Assembly: GCF_041227145.1 (NCBI RefSeq)
Contig: NZ_JBGFSP010000003.1
Span: forward strand, 3,410,001 to 3,474,000
DNA from: Bacteroides sp. AN502(2024)
GTDB taxonomy: Bacteria; Bacteroidota; Bacteroidia; Bacteroidales; Bacteroidaceae
Length of the DNA stretch: 64,000 nt
Direction: 5' to 3'
In this document: piece after piece, positions 1 to 9,441 of the stretch
Numbering within the stretch: position 1 is the stretch's first letter
Layout of the letters: every line of letters begins with the position of its first letter
Made by a program: the position numbers and the translations under genes
Notes under the pieces: model-generated
Databases searched by the model: none
Seen by the model: only the letters and a program-made list of their open reading frames with translations
Told to the model about the DNA's origin: nothing

Positions 1-45
1 GTATTGACATTGCTGGAGGAGCTGCTGATGGGAGATAGACATTGA
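1..45 (+). CDS. Possible 3' end of an upstream gene (partial)
   Basis: One plus-strand frame is open from the first base and stops with TGA at 43-45, giving a C-terminal tail VLTLLEELLMGDRH. It could be the end of a gene that lies mostly outside the window. With only 14 codons visible this cannot be distinguished from chance, and another frame also stops early. No function can be assigned. Confidence 0.25.
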   Translation, partial: VLTLLEELLMGDRH

Positions 46-121
46 TAAATAGGTTCCCTCTTTGCCGGAAACAAGGAATGGCCCGAATTTGAAACCATAA
101 ATAAACATACAGAAACAAGAG

Positions 122-676
122 ATGATGATTCCTTATAACGAACGCGAAGTTTTGAAGCTCCTTCAGGAGGAGAGTACGCAGCGGAAAGGATTTGAAATGA
201 TTGTGGCGCAGTATAGCGAGCAGTTGTATTGGCAGATCCGCCGGATGGTACTGTCGCATGAGGATGCGAACGATCTCCTGCAAAACACTTTCATCAAGGC
301 ATGGACGAGTATCGACTACTTCCGTGCCAAGGCGAAGTTGTCGACCTGGCTCTATCGCATCGCACTGAACGAATGTCTTACCTTTCTGAACAAACAGCGT
401 GCGGTGACTACCGTAGGTATTGACGATCCTGAAGCTGCCATTGTGCAGAAGCTGGAAAGTGATTCCTACTTTTCGGGCGATGAAATACAGCTGTGCCTGC
501 AAAAAGCATTGCTGACTCTGCCCGAGAAACAGCGCATGGTGTTCAACCTGAAATATTATCAGGAGATGAAATACGAAGAGATGTCGGAAATCTTCGGCAC
601 ATCGGTGGGTGCGCTGAAAGCGTCGTATCATCATGCGGTGAAGAAAATAGAGAAGTTTTTAGAAGAAATAGATTAA
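122..676 (+). CDS. ECF-type RNA polymerase sigma factor
   Basis: A 184-residue sigma-70 family factor of the extracytoplasmic-function class. It would bind core RNA polymerase and direct it to a small regulon. Region 2 is at about residues 25-90, with the typical DANDLLQNTFIKAW stretch around 45-60 and STWLYRIALNECL just after it. Region 4 is near the C terminus, with LPEKQRMVFNLKYYQ followed by the helix-turn-helix EMSEIFGTSVGALKASYHHA. Length is normal for the class. Two ATG codons (122 and 125) are possible starts. It is followed by an anti-sigma-like membrane protein and a small exported Spy-like protein, which suggests an envelope-stress unit. The family is clear; the signal and regulon are unknown. 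Confidence 0.93.
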   Translation: MMIPYNEREVLKLLQEESTQRKGFEMIVAQYSEQLYWQIRRMVLSHEDANDLLQNTFIKAWTSIDYFRAKAKLSTWLYRIALNECLTFLNKQRAVTTVGIDDPEAAIVQKLESDSYFSGDEIQLCLQKALLTLPEKQRMVFNLKYYQEMKYEEMSEIFGTSVGALKASYHHAVKKIEKFLEEID

Positions 677-723
677 ACCTTTTAAATTAGACTGTGTCTA
701 AGGAAAAGAGAGGAGAAAAGCGT

Positions 724-1101
724 ATGAAAGAAGAAGAGATCCTATTGAAGAAGCTGGGGAAGGAGAATTCCTTCAAAGTGCCCGAAGGGTATTTTGAAAA
801 CCTGACTTCGGAGGTTATGAATACACTTCCTGAAAAAGAGAACGTTGTTTTCAAGGAGGAACCTGTCGGAACATGGACAAGAGTGAAGCCATTGCTCTAT
901 CTCGCTGCCATGTTTGTAGGTGCGGCTTTGATAATCAGGGTAGCGTCGACAGACCGCAAACCTGCTGCGGTGGATGAAGTGGCGGTGATGGAGGTGGATA
1001 CCGAAATCGTGTCGGACGAGATGCTCGATGTGGCACTGGACCGTGCCATGTTGGATGATTATTCGTTATATGTTTATTTGAGTGACGCAAGTGTGGAATG
1101 A
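724..1101 (+). CDS. Anti-sigma-like single-pass membrane protein
   Basis: A 125-residue protein with a charged cytoplasmic N-terminal half (KMPEGYF-like segment FKVPEGYFENLTSEVMNTL at about residues 17-35), one membrane helix (LLYLAAMFVGAALIIRVA, about 60-77) and an acidic extracytoplasmic tail. This layout, directly downstream of an ECF sigma gene, fits an anti-sigma factor or a membrane partner, but no zinc-binding anti-sigma motif is seen. A GTG at 694 in the same frame would add ten charged residues; ATG 724 is preferred because it gives the usual compact N terminus. Function is inferred from position and topology only. Confidence 0.7.
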   Translation: MKEEEILLKKLGKENSFKVPEGYFENLTSEVMNTLPEKENVVFKEEPVGTWTRVKPLLYLAAMFVGAALIIRVASTDRKPAAVDEVAVMEVDTEIVSDEMLDVALDRAMLDDYSLYVYLSDASVE

Positions 1102-1132
1102 TTTATTAATACTGATTGAATAATACGGAAAA

Positions 1133-1600
1133 ATGAGAAGACTAATCGCATGGGTTGTTTTGTTGTGTGGCTTTATGCCTGTTCTTTGGGCTGCCGATGG
1201 ATGTGAACAGCATTTATCCCGGGAGGAGTTCAGGGCAAAGCAAAAGGCATTCATTATCGAACAGGCCGGATTGAGTAAAGAGGAGGCGGCCAGGTTCTTT
1301 CCCCTCTATTTTGAACTCCAGGATAAGAAGAAGAAACTGAATGATGAATCGTGGAATCTGATGCGTAAAGGCAAAGAGGAGAAGACCACGGAAGCTCAAT
1401 ATGCGGAAATCAATGAGAAGGTAGCCAACAACCGTATTGCTGCCGACCAGCTTGACAAGACGTATCTGGGTAAGTTTAAAAAGATTCTTTCCAGCAAGAA
1501 GATCTTTCTGGTGCAGCGTGCTGAAATGCGTTTCCACCGGGAGATGATTAAAGGAATGAACCGTGGTAGAGAGAAGGGAGAGCATCCCAAGAAGAAATAA
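1133..1600 (+). CDS. Small exported Spy/CpxP-like protein
   Basis: A 155-residue protein with a signal peptide (RRLIAWVVLLCGFMPVLWAA, cleavage near residue 21). The mature part is highly charged and helical, with an LSKEEAARFFPLYFELQDKKK segment that recalls the LTxxQ region of Spy/CpxP periplasmic proteins, and it ends in a basic tail (GREKGEHPKKK). In Bacteroidetes such proteins often follow an ECF sigma and its membrane partner and may sense or buffer envelope damage. It probably shares a transcript with the two genes upstream, 31 bp after the second. The family assignment is by resemblance and not certain. Confidence 0.65.
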   Translation: MRRLIAWVVLLCGFMPVLWAADGCEQHLSREEFRAKQKAFIIEQAGLSKEEAARFFPLYFELQDKKKKLNDESWNLMRKGKEEKTTEAQYAEINEKVANNRIAADQLDKTYLGKFKKILSSKKIFLVQRAEMRFHREMIKGMNRGREKGEHPKKK

Positions 1601-1604
1601 AGAA

Positions 1605-1714
1605 AAACAGAGGCGCTGTTTGAGTAAAATGGAGGCGCTGTTTCACCTAAATAGAGGCTCTGTTTGAGTAAAATAGAGGCTCTGTTTCACCCAAATAGAG
1701 GCTCTGTTTGAGTA
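1605..1714. repeat. 22-bp tandem array, five units
   Basis: Five head-to-tail 22-bp units begin four bases after the TAA of the gene ending at 1600. Each has a palindromic core of the type AAACAGAG-G-CTCTGTTT with a 5-base tail. Tails alternate GAGTA / CACCT / GAGTA / CACCC / GAGTA. The period is not a multiple of three and no reading frame uses it. The array touches the nested palindrome that starts at 1719 and lies between two convergent genes. Related arrays are at 18251, 49153 and 57475. Confidence 0.85.
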
Positions 1715-1718
1715 AAAT

Positions 1719-1881
1719 GAGGGTGTGTCAGAATGCCTGAATATAAAGATTGAGGCTGTCTGACAGGCCTCGGTAATTAGAAGTCACCCCTGCCAAAGCA
1801 TATTCTGGCAGGGGTGAAATCGTTAAAATAGGACTTGTTAGACAGCCTCATTTCCTTAAAAAGGGATTCCGGCACACCCTC
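1719..1881. repeat. Nested palindromic repeat: B outer arms around A element
   Basis: Outer arms GAGGGTGTG (1719) and CACACCCTC (ending 1881) enclose a complete 98-bp A-type element at 1752-1849. The A element has arms GAGGCTGTCTGACA / TGTTAGACAGCCTC around an inner hairpin CACCCCTGCC / GGCAGGGGTG. The RNA could form three stacked stems. It lies between convergent genes, so it may act as a two-way terminator. The copy at 11643-11806 has the opposite nesting, A around B. Confidence 0.85.
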
Positions 1882-1902
1882 GTTTTGGTATCGGTAGGGC
1901 GG

Positions 1903-2691
1903 TTATAATCCCTTTTTCTTAGCCTCATTCCAAATGGCATCCATCTCTGCGAGAGTCATCTCTTTCAGGCTTTTTCCCTCTTTGATGGTATGCTCCTCCA
2001 GGTAATTGAAGCGGCGGATAAACTTCTGGTTGGTGCGTTCCAGTGCATTGTCGGGATTGATTTTGTAAAGACGTGCCGCATTGATAAGGCTGAACATGAC
2101 ATCCCCGAATTCGGCTTCCGCCTTCTCCTGGTCCATCTGGGCCACCTCATCCTGAAATTCTCCGATTTCTTCCTTCACTTTATCCCACACCTGCTCGCGC
2201 TCTTCCCAGTCGAAGCCTACGTTACGGGCTTTGTCTTGAATACGATATGCCTTGATGAGCGAGGGGAGGGCAGCGGGCACACCGCTCAATACACTCTTAT
2301 TACCGTCTTTCTCCTTTAACTTCAACTGTTCCCAATTTTCGGAAACTTCTCCTGCCGTCTCCGCTTTGACCTCTCCGAACACATGCGGATGGCGGAAAAT
2401 CAGTTTGTCGCACAGGCGATCGCAGACATCTTTCATGTCAAAATCTCCTGTTTCCGAACCTATCTTGGCATAGAAGGCTACATGCAGCAAGACGTCGCCC
2501 AATTCCTTGCAGATCTTTTTCTTGTCATCCCTCATCAGGGCATCGCAAAGTTCGTAAGTCTCTTCTATGGTGTTGGGACGCAGACTTTCATTGGTCTGTT
2601 TGCGATCCCAGGGACATTTAACACGCAGTTCGTCGAGAATGTCCAGGAAGCGTCCGAAGGCTTCCATCTGTTCTTGTCTGGTATGTGACAT
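1903..2691 (-). CDS. mazG: MazG nucleoside triphosphate pyrophosphohydrolase
   Basis: A 262-residue MazG that hydrolyses NTPs and dNTPs to the monophosphates and pyrophosphate, a house-cleaning role. Two MazG repeats are visible. The first has CPWDRKQTNESLRPNTIEE with EETYELCDAL and KELGDVLLH (about residues 25-75). The second has KEEIGEFQDEVAQ and EAEFGDVMFSL (about 165-205). These supply the metal-binding EExxE and D residues. The start MSHTRQEQMEAFG at 2691 is preferred over ATG 2736, which would add 15 unrelated residues; the chosen length equals that of the E. coli enzyme. It converges on the 1133-1600 gene. Confidence 0.93.
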   Translation of the reverse strand: MSHTRQEQMEAFGRFLDILDELRVKCPWDRKQTNESLRPNTIEETYELCDALMRDDKKKICKELGDVLLHVAFYAKIGSETGDFDMKDVCDRLCDKLIFRHPHVFGEVKAETAGEVSENWEQLKLKEKDGNKSVLSGVPAALPSLIKAYRIQDKARNVGFDWEEREQVWDKVKEEIGEFQDEVAQMDQEKAEAEFGDVMFSLINAARLYKINPDNALERTNQKFIRRFNYLEEHTIKEGKSLKEMTLAEMDAIWNEAKKKGL

Positions 2692-2780
2692 AAATCTGTT
2701 TTTTATTAAAATGGTTATAAAGCTATGATTCATCATTCATCCCCGGTGTGATGGTGCCGGCCCGAGAAACAAGGCACAAT

Positions 2781-3836
2781 CTACTGCTGTTTTTCCCATT
2801 CCCGGTAAGAAATCAACAGCCCCACTACTTCCGAGTAGTTCCGGCGGCCGCTTTCTATCTTGTTTCCTTTCAGGTAGAGATCGTATATCCAATCCTGTAC
2901 GGCTCCTACTGCCGGGCTGTATTTGGCAGCCCAATAGGCTTGATGATTCTTGGCCAATTCGATAATCTCCGGTCGGATGCGCTGAAAGTGTCTCGCATAC
3001 TCTTCTTGGGAAAGCAATCTTTGCGCATTCCGTAGTACATGACCCAACACGGAAAAATATCCGGAGAAGCGGATGCCCATCGCCTGTGAACGGGTGCAGA
3101 CCTGATAAGCATAGAAATTGGCTTCCGCTTCGCTGGTGATGCCCAACAGGTGGGCCAGCTCATGAGCATAAGTGGCGGGATAGTTGGCGGGAAGCAGATC
3201 TCCGTTGAGGGTGAACTCGCAGAAGAAAGGTCCCATGCTGCCGGTTACGCCTACCATGGAAATGAACGGGGTAAACAACATGGTCTTTACTCTCGGATGA
3301 TCGTGCGGAGGGCGGTGTACGCCGAGGCTGTCGCTTAACTGATGATAAATCCGTACGGTTTCTTCCCGTATCAATTCCTTGTCGATACGATGGATGGGGG
3401 TATACGAATGATTTAGTCGGGTGATATAGTCGTCCACAAACTCCTGAAAATGTTCGGGAGTGTAGGCTGTATACGGGATTTCGGTTCGTTGATAAAAGTT
3501 CTTTTGGGAATAGTTCAGTCCCCATGCCAGATAGAACCATGCATACATCCACAACAGGTATTCACCGTCGTGCGATAAAATTTTCTTCCAGGGCAACTGC
3601 TTGCAGCGGCGGGCGTAAATGGGATAGATAATCACTCCCGTGATGCTGAGGAAGATGAATAAGTCTCCTATCGCAAAAGGAAATAGATTGGAAAAGAAAG
3701 ATAGAACGTAAGAGATAAAGGGGTAGATGGTTTGCGAATAGATTGTTGCCAGAGCAGGAATCCATTGCGTCAGCCACACCAGGATTAAGATTGTTCCTAA
3801 GGCTAAATGTCTTACATTGGGCTTCTTTTTCATCAT
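2781..3836 (-). CDS. DUF3810 membrane protein with HExxH metalloprotease motif
   Basis: About 351 residues. The N-terminal part has three hydrophobic stretches (LALGTILILVWLTQWIPAL; FISYVLSFFSNLFPFAIGDLFIFLSITGVIIY; YLLWMYAWFYLAWGL). The C-terminal half carries YAHELAHLLGI, a HELAH zinc-protease signature, followed by EAEANFYAY with a candidate third ligand. This matches the DUF3810 family of Bacteroidetes, which has no firmly known function. A start at 3857 would lie inside the -7 box at 3855-3862, so ATG 3836 or 3833 is preferred. It is read divergently from valS. Confidence 0.82.
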   Translation of the reverse strand: MMKKKPNVRHLALGTILILVWLTQWIPALATIYSQTIYPFISYVLSFFSNLFPFAIGDLFIFLSITGVIIYPIYARRCKQLPWKKILSHDGEYLLWMYAWFYLAWGLNYSQKNFYQRTEIPYTAYTPEHFQEFVDDYITRLNHSYTPIHRIDKELIREETVRIYHQLSDSLGVHRPPHDHPRVKTMLFTPFISMVGVTGSMGPFFCEFTLNGDLLPANYPATYAHELAHLLGITSEAEANFYAYQVCTRSQAMGIRFSGYFSVLGHVLRNAQRLLSQEEYARHFQRIRPEIIELAKNHQAYWAAKYSPAVGAVQDWIYDLYLKGNKIESGRRNYSEVVGLLISYREWEKQQ

Positions 3837-3854
3837 TTGTCTGATATCGGTCGA

Positions 3855-3862
3855 CAAAAATA
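3855..3862 (-). promoter_or_regulatory. -7 promoter box for the DUF3810 gene
   Basis: Minus-strand TATTTTTG matches the Bacteroidota -7 consensus TAnnTTTG about 20 bases before the chosen start at 3836. It decides against the longer reading frame, whose start codon would overlap the box. Confidence 0.55.
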
Positions 3863-4036
3863 GGCATTAAATAGATGTAGCGCGAAAAAAATACCTCTAT
3901 ATTTGTGAAAAATCTGTTAACAACGGCTTTCGGGTGGGGATAACGGGGAGAGTCATCGCACATCAACCGGATAAAAAAAGAGGACTGCAAGTAGGAAGAA
4001 ACCCTACGAGGGTGGTAAGATTTGAATTTAAATTGT

Positions 4037-4044
4037 TAACTTTG
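4037..4044 (+). promoter_or_regulatory. -7 promoter box for valS
   Basis: TAACTTTG fits TAnnTTTG and lies 47 bases before the valS ATG. A TTTG further upstream (4021) is too close to be a well-spaced -33 element. A second box-like TATATTTG occurs at 3897. Confidence 0.55.
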
Positions 4045-4091
4045 CACCCGTTATTTTTAGAATATACATTATCATATATACATAAGACAAT

Positions 4092-6728
4092 ATGGAATTA
4101 GCAAGTAAGTACAATCCCGCTGACGTGGAGGGAAAATGGTATCAGTATTGGCTGGACCATCATTTATTCAGTTCGAAACCCGATGGCCGTGAACCTTACA
4201 CCATCGTCATTCCGCCCCCGAACGTCACCGGTGTGTTGCACATGGGACACATGCTTAATAACACCATTCAGGATATTCTGGTTCGCCGTGCCCGTATGGA
4301 GGGCAAGAATGCCTGCTGGGTACCGGGAACAGACCATGCTTCTATTGCCACCGAGGCAAAGGTTGTGAACAAACTTGCTGCTCAAGGTATCAAGAAGAGC
4401 GATCTGACGCGTGACGAGTTCTTGAAACATGCCTGGGAATGGACTGACGAACACGGTGGTATCATCCTGAAACAGCTTCGTAAACTGGGTGCATCCTGCG
4501 ACTGGGATCGTACGGCTTTCACGATGGACGAGAAGCGTAGTGAGGGGGTGATCAAGGTGTTTGTCGACTTGTTCGATAAAGGATTGATTTATCGGGGCGT
4601 CCGTATGGTGAACTGGGACCCGAAGGCATTGACGGCTCTTTCTGACGAGGAGGTGATTTACAAAGAAGAGCACGGAAAACTATACTACCTCCGTTATCAA
4701 GTGGAAGGGGATCCGGAAGGACGCTATGCCGTAGTGGCAACGACTCGCCCTGAAACCATCATGGGGGATACGGCGATGTGTATCAACCCGAACGACCCGA
4801 AGAACGAGTGGCTGAAGGGAAAGAGGGTGATCGTTCCGCTGGTCAACCGGGTGATTCCTGTGATCGAGGATGATTATGTAGACGTTGAATTTGGTACGGG
4901 GTGCCTGAAAGTGACTCCGGCTCATGACGTAAACGACTATATGCTGGGTGAAAAGCACAACCTGCCCAGCATTGATATCTTCAACGATGACGGTACATTG
5001 AGCGAAGCTGCCGGTATGTATGTCGGCATGGATCGCTTCGATGTTCGTAAACAGATAGAGAAAGACCTCGAAGCTGCCGGACTGCTGGAGAAGACGGAAG
5101 CTTATACCAATAAGGTGGGCTACTCGGAACGTACCAACGTAGTGATCGAACCGAAACTCTCTATGCAATGGTTCCTCAAGATGCAGCATTTTGCCGATAT
5201 GGCATTGCCTCCGGTCATGAACGACGAACTGAAGTTCTATCCTGCAAAATACAAGAATACCTATCGCCACTGGATGGAGAACATCAAAGACTGGTGTATC
5301 AGCCGACAGCTGTGGTGGGGACATCGTATTCCGGCTTACTTCCTTCCCGAGGGTGGTTATGTGGTGGCTGCCACTCCCGAAGAGGCATTGGCTAAAGCGA
5401 AAGAGAAGACCGGCAACGCTGCCCTGACAATGGAAGATCTTCGTCAGGATGAGGATTGCCTGGATACCTGGTTCTCTTCTTGGTTATGGCCTATCTCTCT
5501 GTTCGACGGAATCAACCGCCCGGGCAACGAAGAAATCAACTATTACTATCCCACCAGCGACCTTGTGACAGGACCGGATATTATCTTCTTCTGGGTAGCA
5601 CGTATGATTATGGCAGGCTACGAGTATGAAGGACGGATGCCGTTTAAGAATGTTTATTTCACAGGAATCGTTCGTGATAAACTGGGACGTAAAATGTCCA
5701 AGTCACTCGGTAATTCTCCTGATCCGTTGGAGTTGATCGAGAAGTACGGAGCCGATGGAGTACGTATGGGTATGATGCTTTCCGCTCCTGCCGGAAACGA
5801 TATTCTGTTTGATGACGCTCTTTGCGAACAGGGACGTAACTTTTGCAATAAGATATGGAATGCTTTCCGCCTGATTAAGGGGTGGACAAGAGCCCAAGAC
5901 CCTATTGAGATTCCTGAAGATGCACATCTGGCAGTCCAATGGTTTGACCAAAGACTGGATGTGGCGGCTGTTGAAGTGGCCGATCTCTTCTCCAAATATC
6001 GTTTGAGTGAGGCGTTGATGCTGGTTTACAAACTGTTCTGGGATGAGTTCTCTTCCTGGCTGTTGGAGATCGTGAAACCTGCTTACGGACAGCCTGTTAA
6101 TGGCTTTGTTTATAGTATGGTCCTTACCTCTTTCGAGCGTCTGCTTCAATTGCTGCATCCTTTTATGCCATTTATTACGGAAGAGTTGTGGCAACAACTG
6201 CGGGAGCGTGAACCGGGTGAAAGCCTGATGGTTACTCAACTGTATAAACCGGTGGGGGCGAATGAACAGTTTCTGGAGGCGTTTGAAGTAGCCAAGGAGA
6301 TCATCAGTAATGTCCGTAGCATCCGTTTGCAGAAGAACATCGCGCAGAAAAAAGAACTCGAATTGCAGGTTGTGGGCACTCATCCGGTAGAGAAGTTGAA
6401 TCCGGTGATTATCAGGATGTGTAACCTCTCTTCCGTATCAGTGGTGGACAGTAAATCGGAAGGTGCTGCTTCTTTCATGGTCGGCACCACCGAATTTGCC
6501 GTACCATTGGGCAATATGATTGATGTGGAAGCGGAAATCGCCCGTATGGAAGCCGAGTTGAAGCATAAAGAAGGATTCTTGCAGGGAGTGATGAAGAAAC
6601 TGGGCAACGAGAAATTTGTCAGTCATGCGCCGGCAGCCGTTCTTGAACTGGAACGTAAGAAGCAGGCTGATGCGGAAAGTATCATCCGTTCTTTGAAAGA
6701 AAGTATTGCGGCTTTGAAGAAATTATAA
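4092..6728 (+). CDS. valS: Valyl-tRNA synthetase
   Basis: An 878-residue class I synthetase that charges tRNA-Val with valine in the cytoplasm. The HIGH signature appears as HMGH in [15 protein letters not shown] (about residues 43-57), followed by [14 protein letters not shown]. The editing (CP1) domain carries [12 protein letters not shown] around 215. The KMSKS loop is [16 protein letters not shown] near 530. A C-terminal coiled coil with [38 protein letters not shown] is characteristic of ValRS. Length is typical and the start gives the usual [20 protein letters not shown]. An A-type palindrome 29 bp after the stop probably ends the transcript. Confidence 0.98.
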   Translation: MELASKYNPADVEGKWYQYWLDHHLFSSKPDGREPYTIVIPPPNVTGVLHMGHMLNNTIQDILVRRARMEGKNACWVPGTDHASIATEAKVVNKLAAQGIKKSDLTRDEFLKHAWEWTDEHGGIILKQLRKLGASCDWDRTAFTMDEKRSEGVIKVFVDLFDKGLIYRGVRMVNWDPKALTALSDEEVIYKEEHGKLYYLRYQVEGDPEGRYAVVATTRPETIMGDTAMCINPNDPKNEWLKGKRVIVPLVNRVIPVIEDDYVDVEFGTGCLKVTPAHDVNDYMLGEKHNLPSIDIFNDDGTLSEAAGMYVGMDRFDVRKQIEKDLEAAGLLEKTEAYTNKVGYSERTNVVIEPKLSMQWFLKMQHFADMALPPVMNDELKFYPAKYKNTYRHWMENIKDWCISRQLWWGHRIPAYFLPEGGYVVAATPEEALAKAKEKTGNAALTMEDLRQDEDCLDTWFSSWLWPISLFDGINRPGNEEINYYYPTSDLVTGPDIIFFWVARMIMAGYEYEGRMPFKNVYFTGIVRDKLGRKMSKSLGNSPDPLELIEKYGADGVRMGMMLSAPAGNDILFDDALCEQGRNFCNKIWNAFRLIKGWTRAQDPIEIPEDAHLAVQWFDQRLDVAAVEVADLFSKYRLSEALMLVYKLFWDEFSSWLLEIVKPAYGQPVNGFVYSMVLTSFERLLQLLHPFMPFITEELWQQLREREPGESLMVTQLYKPVGANEQFLEAFEVAKEIISNVRSIRLQKNIAQKKELELQVVGTHPVEKLNPVIIRMCNLSSVSVVDSKSEGAASFMVGTTEFAVPLGNMIDVEAEIARMEAELKHKEGFLQGVMKKLGNEKFVSHAPAAVLELERKKQADAESIIRSLKESIAALKKL

Positions 6729-6757
6729 TCCTTTGATATTATATTTGTATAATGAAG

Positions 6758-6855
6758 GAGGCTATCTAACAGGTCTCGGTAATTAGAAGTCACCCCTGCC
6801 AAAGCATATTCTGGCAGGGGTGAAATCGTTAAAATAGGACTTGTCAGATAGCCTC
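6758..6855. repeat. A-type palindromic repeat after valS
   Basis: A 98-bp copy with arms GAGGCTATCTAACA / TGTCAGATAGCCTC and the inner hairpin CACCCCTGCC / GGCAGGGGTG. Both arms carry the same base change (TAT/ATA instead of TGT/ACA), so pairing is kept although sequence differs from other copies. The position fits a terminator for valS. Confidence 0.85.
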
Positions 6856-6880
6856 TTTGGGGTTGCTAAAGCTATTCTAT

Positions 6881-6960
6881 GCTTTATTTCTCTCCTGCTT
6901 TTACTTCTCTTTAGTTTTATTTCTTTTCAGCTTTACCTCTCTCCAGCTATATTCCTTCCA
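6881..6960. repeat. Pyrimidine-rich imperfect tandem repeat, about 16 bp
   Basis: Five imperfect units of 15-17 bp, each starting GCTTTA, GCTTTT, GTTTTA, GCTTTA or GCTATA and continuing with T/C-rich sequence, fill exactly 80 bp. There is no coding frame. It lies in the gap between valS and the GH89 gene. Confidence 0.6.
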
Positions 6961-7236
6961 ATCTGTTGGTGGATAAGTTATGCCCTTATGGTAAACTTCC
7001 GTTCCCTTATTGGATAAGTGGTCTTTGATTGAGAAGCTTGGTGGTAGGGAATGTGTTATCCCGCTTTCCGTGTCGGTTCGTAAAGGTTCGTTCTTATCGC
7101 CCTCAACCGTACGGATGAAGTGATATCGAACCGGTGTTCCGTGTATACGTGTATATGGTCTATAGGATCGCCCAGCATTCTTCTTATTTCATTAAATAAA
7201 AACGTGGTAAATGGATAATATATGATTCTTAATTGT
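6961..7236. other. Intergenic stretch with no recognised feature
   Basis: This 276-base segment upstream of the GH89 promoter has no convincing reading frame, RNA gene or long inverted repeat that I can see. Confidence 0.5.
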
Positions 7237-7244
7237 TATATTTG
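7237..7244 (+). promoter_or_regulatory. -7 promoter box for the GH89 gene
   Basis: TATATTTG matches TAnnTTTG and lies 19 bases before the ATG at 7264. No clear -33 TTTG is seen at the usual spacing. Confidence 0.55.
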
Positions 7245-7263
7245 ACAAATTGTAAATAAAACT

Positions 7264-9399
7264 ATGTATACACGTCTTTTATTCATTCTATTATGGGGGG
7301 CTACATGGATATGTAGCTGCCAAACCGAGCAGTTGCCTGTCCATGCATTGGCAGATCGTGTGACGGAGGGTACTTCGAAAGGTCGTATTCTTTTTCGGAT
7401 GATGGCTGATGAAAACAATCCGTTGAAGGATTATTTTGAAATATCTTCCGAAGAGGGTAAGGTGCTGATAACCGGAAACTCTGACTTGTCTCTGGCTACG
7501 GGATTGAACTGGTATCTGAAATATGTAGCCGGTATTCATCTTTCTTGGAATAATCTTTCGCAGAAGTTACCGGAAACACTGCCGCTTCCCCAGGAAAAGA
7601 TACGTAAGGAGACATCCATGGAGAACAGATATTATCTGAACTATTGTACCTATTCTTATTCCATGGCTTTCTGGGATTGGGAACGTTGGGAGAAAGAAAT
7701 AGACTGGATGGCGATGCATGGCATCAATATGCCTTTGAGCATCACCGGAATGGAGGTGGTCTGGTATCATCTGTTGAAACGTCTCGGATACACAACGGAA
7801 GAAGTCAATGAATTTATTTCCGGCCCCGCCTTTATGGCTTGGTGGCAGATGAATAATCTCGAGGGTTGGGGAGGACCGAATCCCGATAGCTGGTACCGGC
7901 AACAGGAAGCTCTGCAGAAGAAGATCGTAGCCCGCATGCGGGAACTGGGCATTGAGCCGGTATTCCCGGGTTATGCAGGGATGGTTCCTCGTAATATTGG
8001 TGAAAAGTTAGGTTATCAGATTGCCGATCCCGGTAAATGGTGCGGCTTCCCCCGTCCGGCTTTCCTTTCTACGGAGGATGAACATTTCGACTCTTTTGCA
8101 GCGATGTATTATGAGGAATTGGAGAAGCTCTATGGGAAAGCCAACTATTACAGTATGGACCCTTTCCATGAGGGCGGTAATACGGCAGGAGTGGATTTGG
8201 CGAAAACCGGTGCTTCCATCATGGCTGCCATGAAGAAAGCGAATCCGGAGGCAGTCTGGGTCATTCAGGCTTGGCAGGCGAATCCTCGTGAAGAGATGAT
8301 TTCTTCTCTTGACCGGGGTGATATGCTTGTTTTAGATTTATATGCCGAGAAGCTTCCTCAATGGGGAGATCCGGATTCGGGGTGGTATCGGGAAAAGGGC
8401 TTTGGCAAACACGACTGGCTCTATTGTATGTTGCTGAATTTTGGAGGTAATGTAGGTCTGCACGGCCGGATGAATCAGTTGGTGAACGGCTATTACGATG
8501 CTTGTGCTCATGCTAACGGAAAAACATTGCGTGGAGTAGGAGCAACGGCGGAGGGTATTGAGAATAATCCGGTGATGTTCGAACTCCTTTACGAACTTCC
8601 TTGGCGTGAAGAACGTTTTTCTTCCGATGAGTGGTTGCAAGGCTATTTGAAAGCTCGCTACGGCAAAGAGGTCGCTCCGGAAGTAATGGGAGCGTGGCGT
8701 GCATTGGAACATACTGTTTACAATGCTCCGAAAGATTATCAGGGTGAAGGAACCGTTGAATCTTTGTTGTGTGCCCGTCCGGGGTTCCATCTGGACAGGA
8801 CTTCCACATGGGGATGTGCCCAACTGTTTTATGCACCGGATTCTACGGCAAAGGCAGCCCGGCTGCTAACCTCCGTTGCCGACCGGTATAAAGGAAACAA
8901 TAATTTTGAGTATGACTTGGTAGACATCGTGCGCCAAAGTAATGCCGATAAAGGAAATGTGTTACTTGAAGAAATATCACAGAGCTATGACCGGAAGGAC
9001 AAAGAGAATTTCCGCAGACAGACACGGCAATTCCTGCAACTCATCCTGTCGCAAGACAGTTTATTGTCTACCCGGAAAGAATTCTCCGTTTCCTCTTGGC
9101 TGGATGCAGCTCGTTCTTTGGGAACTACTGAAGAAGAAAAGCGATTGTACGAATGGAATGCTTCTGCATTAATCACCGTCTGGGGAGATAGTATTGCTGC
9201 CAATCGGGGCGGATTGCATGACTATTCGCATCGGGAATGGAGCGGACTCTTGAAAGACTTGTATTATCAGCGTTGGAAAGCCTTCTTTGAACAGAAGCAG
9301 GCGGAGTTGGACGGGAAGCCTGCAGGAGAGGAAATAAACTTCTATGGGATGGAGAAAGCCTGGGCAGAGAAGAGTAAGGTACAGACATTGAACAACTAA
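7264..9399 (+). CDS. Alpha-N-acetylglucosaminidase, GH89 family, lipoprotein
   Basis: A 711-residue secreted glycosidase of family GH89 (NAGLU-like), expected to remove terminal alpha-linked GlcNAc from host glycans such as mucin or heparan sulfate. The N terminus is a lipoprotein signal (FILLWGATWICSC, Cys near residue 19). The three usual domains are visible: an N-terminal alpha/beta domain (about 30-110), the TIM barrel beginning ENRYYLNYCTYSYSMAFWDWERWEKEIDWMA-type sequence (about 120-450), and a helical C-terminal domain. Candidate catalytic acids sit in YYSMDPFHEGGNT and in the GVGATAEGIENNPV stretch. It is a lone gene without SusC/SusD neighbours and converges on the gene ending at 9967. 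Confidence 0.93.
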   Translation: MYTRLLFILLWGATWICSCQTEQLPVHALADRVTEGTSKGRILFRMMADENNPLKDYFEISSEEGKVLITGNSDLSLATGLNWYLKYVAGIHLSWNNLSQKLPETLPLPQEKIRKETSMENRYYLNYCTYSYSMAFWDWERWEKEIDWMAMHGINMPLSITGMEVVWYHLLKRLGYTTEEVNEFISGPAFMAWWQMNNLEGWGGPNPDSWYRQQEALQKKIVARMRELGIEPVFPGYAGMVPRNIGEKLGYQIADPGKWCGFPRPAFLSTEDEHFDSFAAMYYEELEKLYGKANYYSMDPFHEGGNTAGVDLAKTGASIMAAMKKANPEAVWVIQAWQANPREEMISSLDRGDMLVLDLYAEKLPQWGDPDSGWYREKGFGKHDWLYCMLLNFGGNVGLHGRMNQLVNGYYDACAHANGKTLRGVGATAEGIENNPVMFELLYELPWREERFSSDEWLQGYLKARYGKEVAPEVMGAWRALEHTVYNAPKDYQGEGTVESLLCARPGFHLDRTSTWGCAQLFYAPDSTAKAARLLTSVADRYKGNNNFEYDLVDIVRQSNADKGNVLLEEISQSYDRKDKENFRRQTRQFLQLILSQDSLLSTRKEFSVSSWLDAARSLGTTEEEKRLYEWNASALITVWGDSIAANRGGLHDYSHREWSGLLKDLYYQRWKAFFEQKQAELDGKPAGEEINFYGMEKAWAEKSKVQTLNN

Positions 9400-9441
9400 A
9401 TGATTAGGAAACCCTCGTTCTATCCGTTGAACTACAAGACT

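Noticed and set aside
1066..1254. Minus-strand frame opposite the Spy-like gene start
   Set aside because: It is antisense to two clear genes and has no protein features.
1605..1714. CRISPR array
   Set aside because: Units are 22 bp, contiguous and without unique spacers; no cas gene is in the window.
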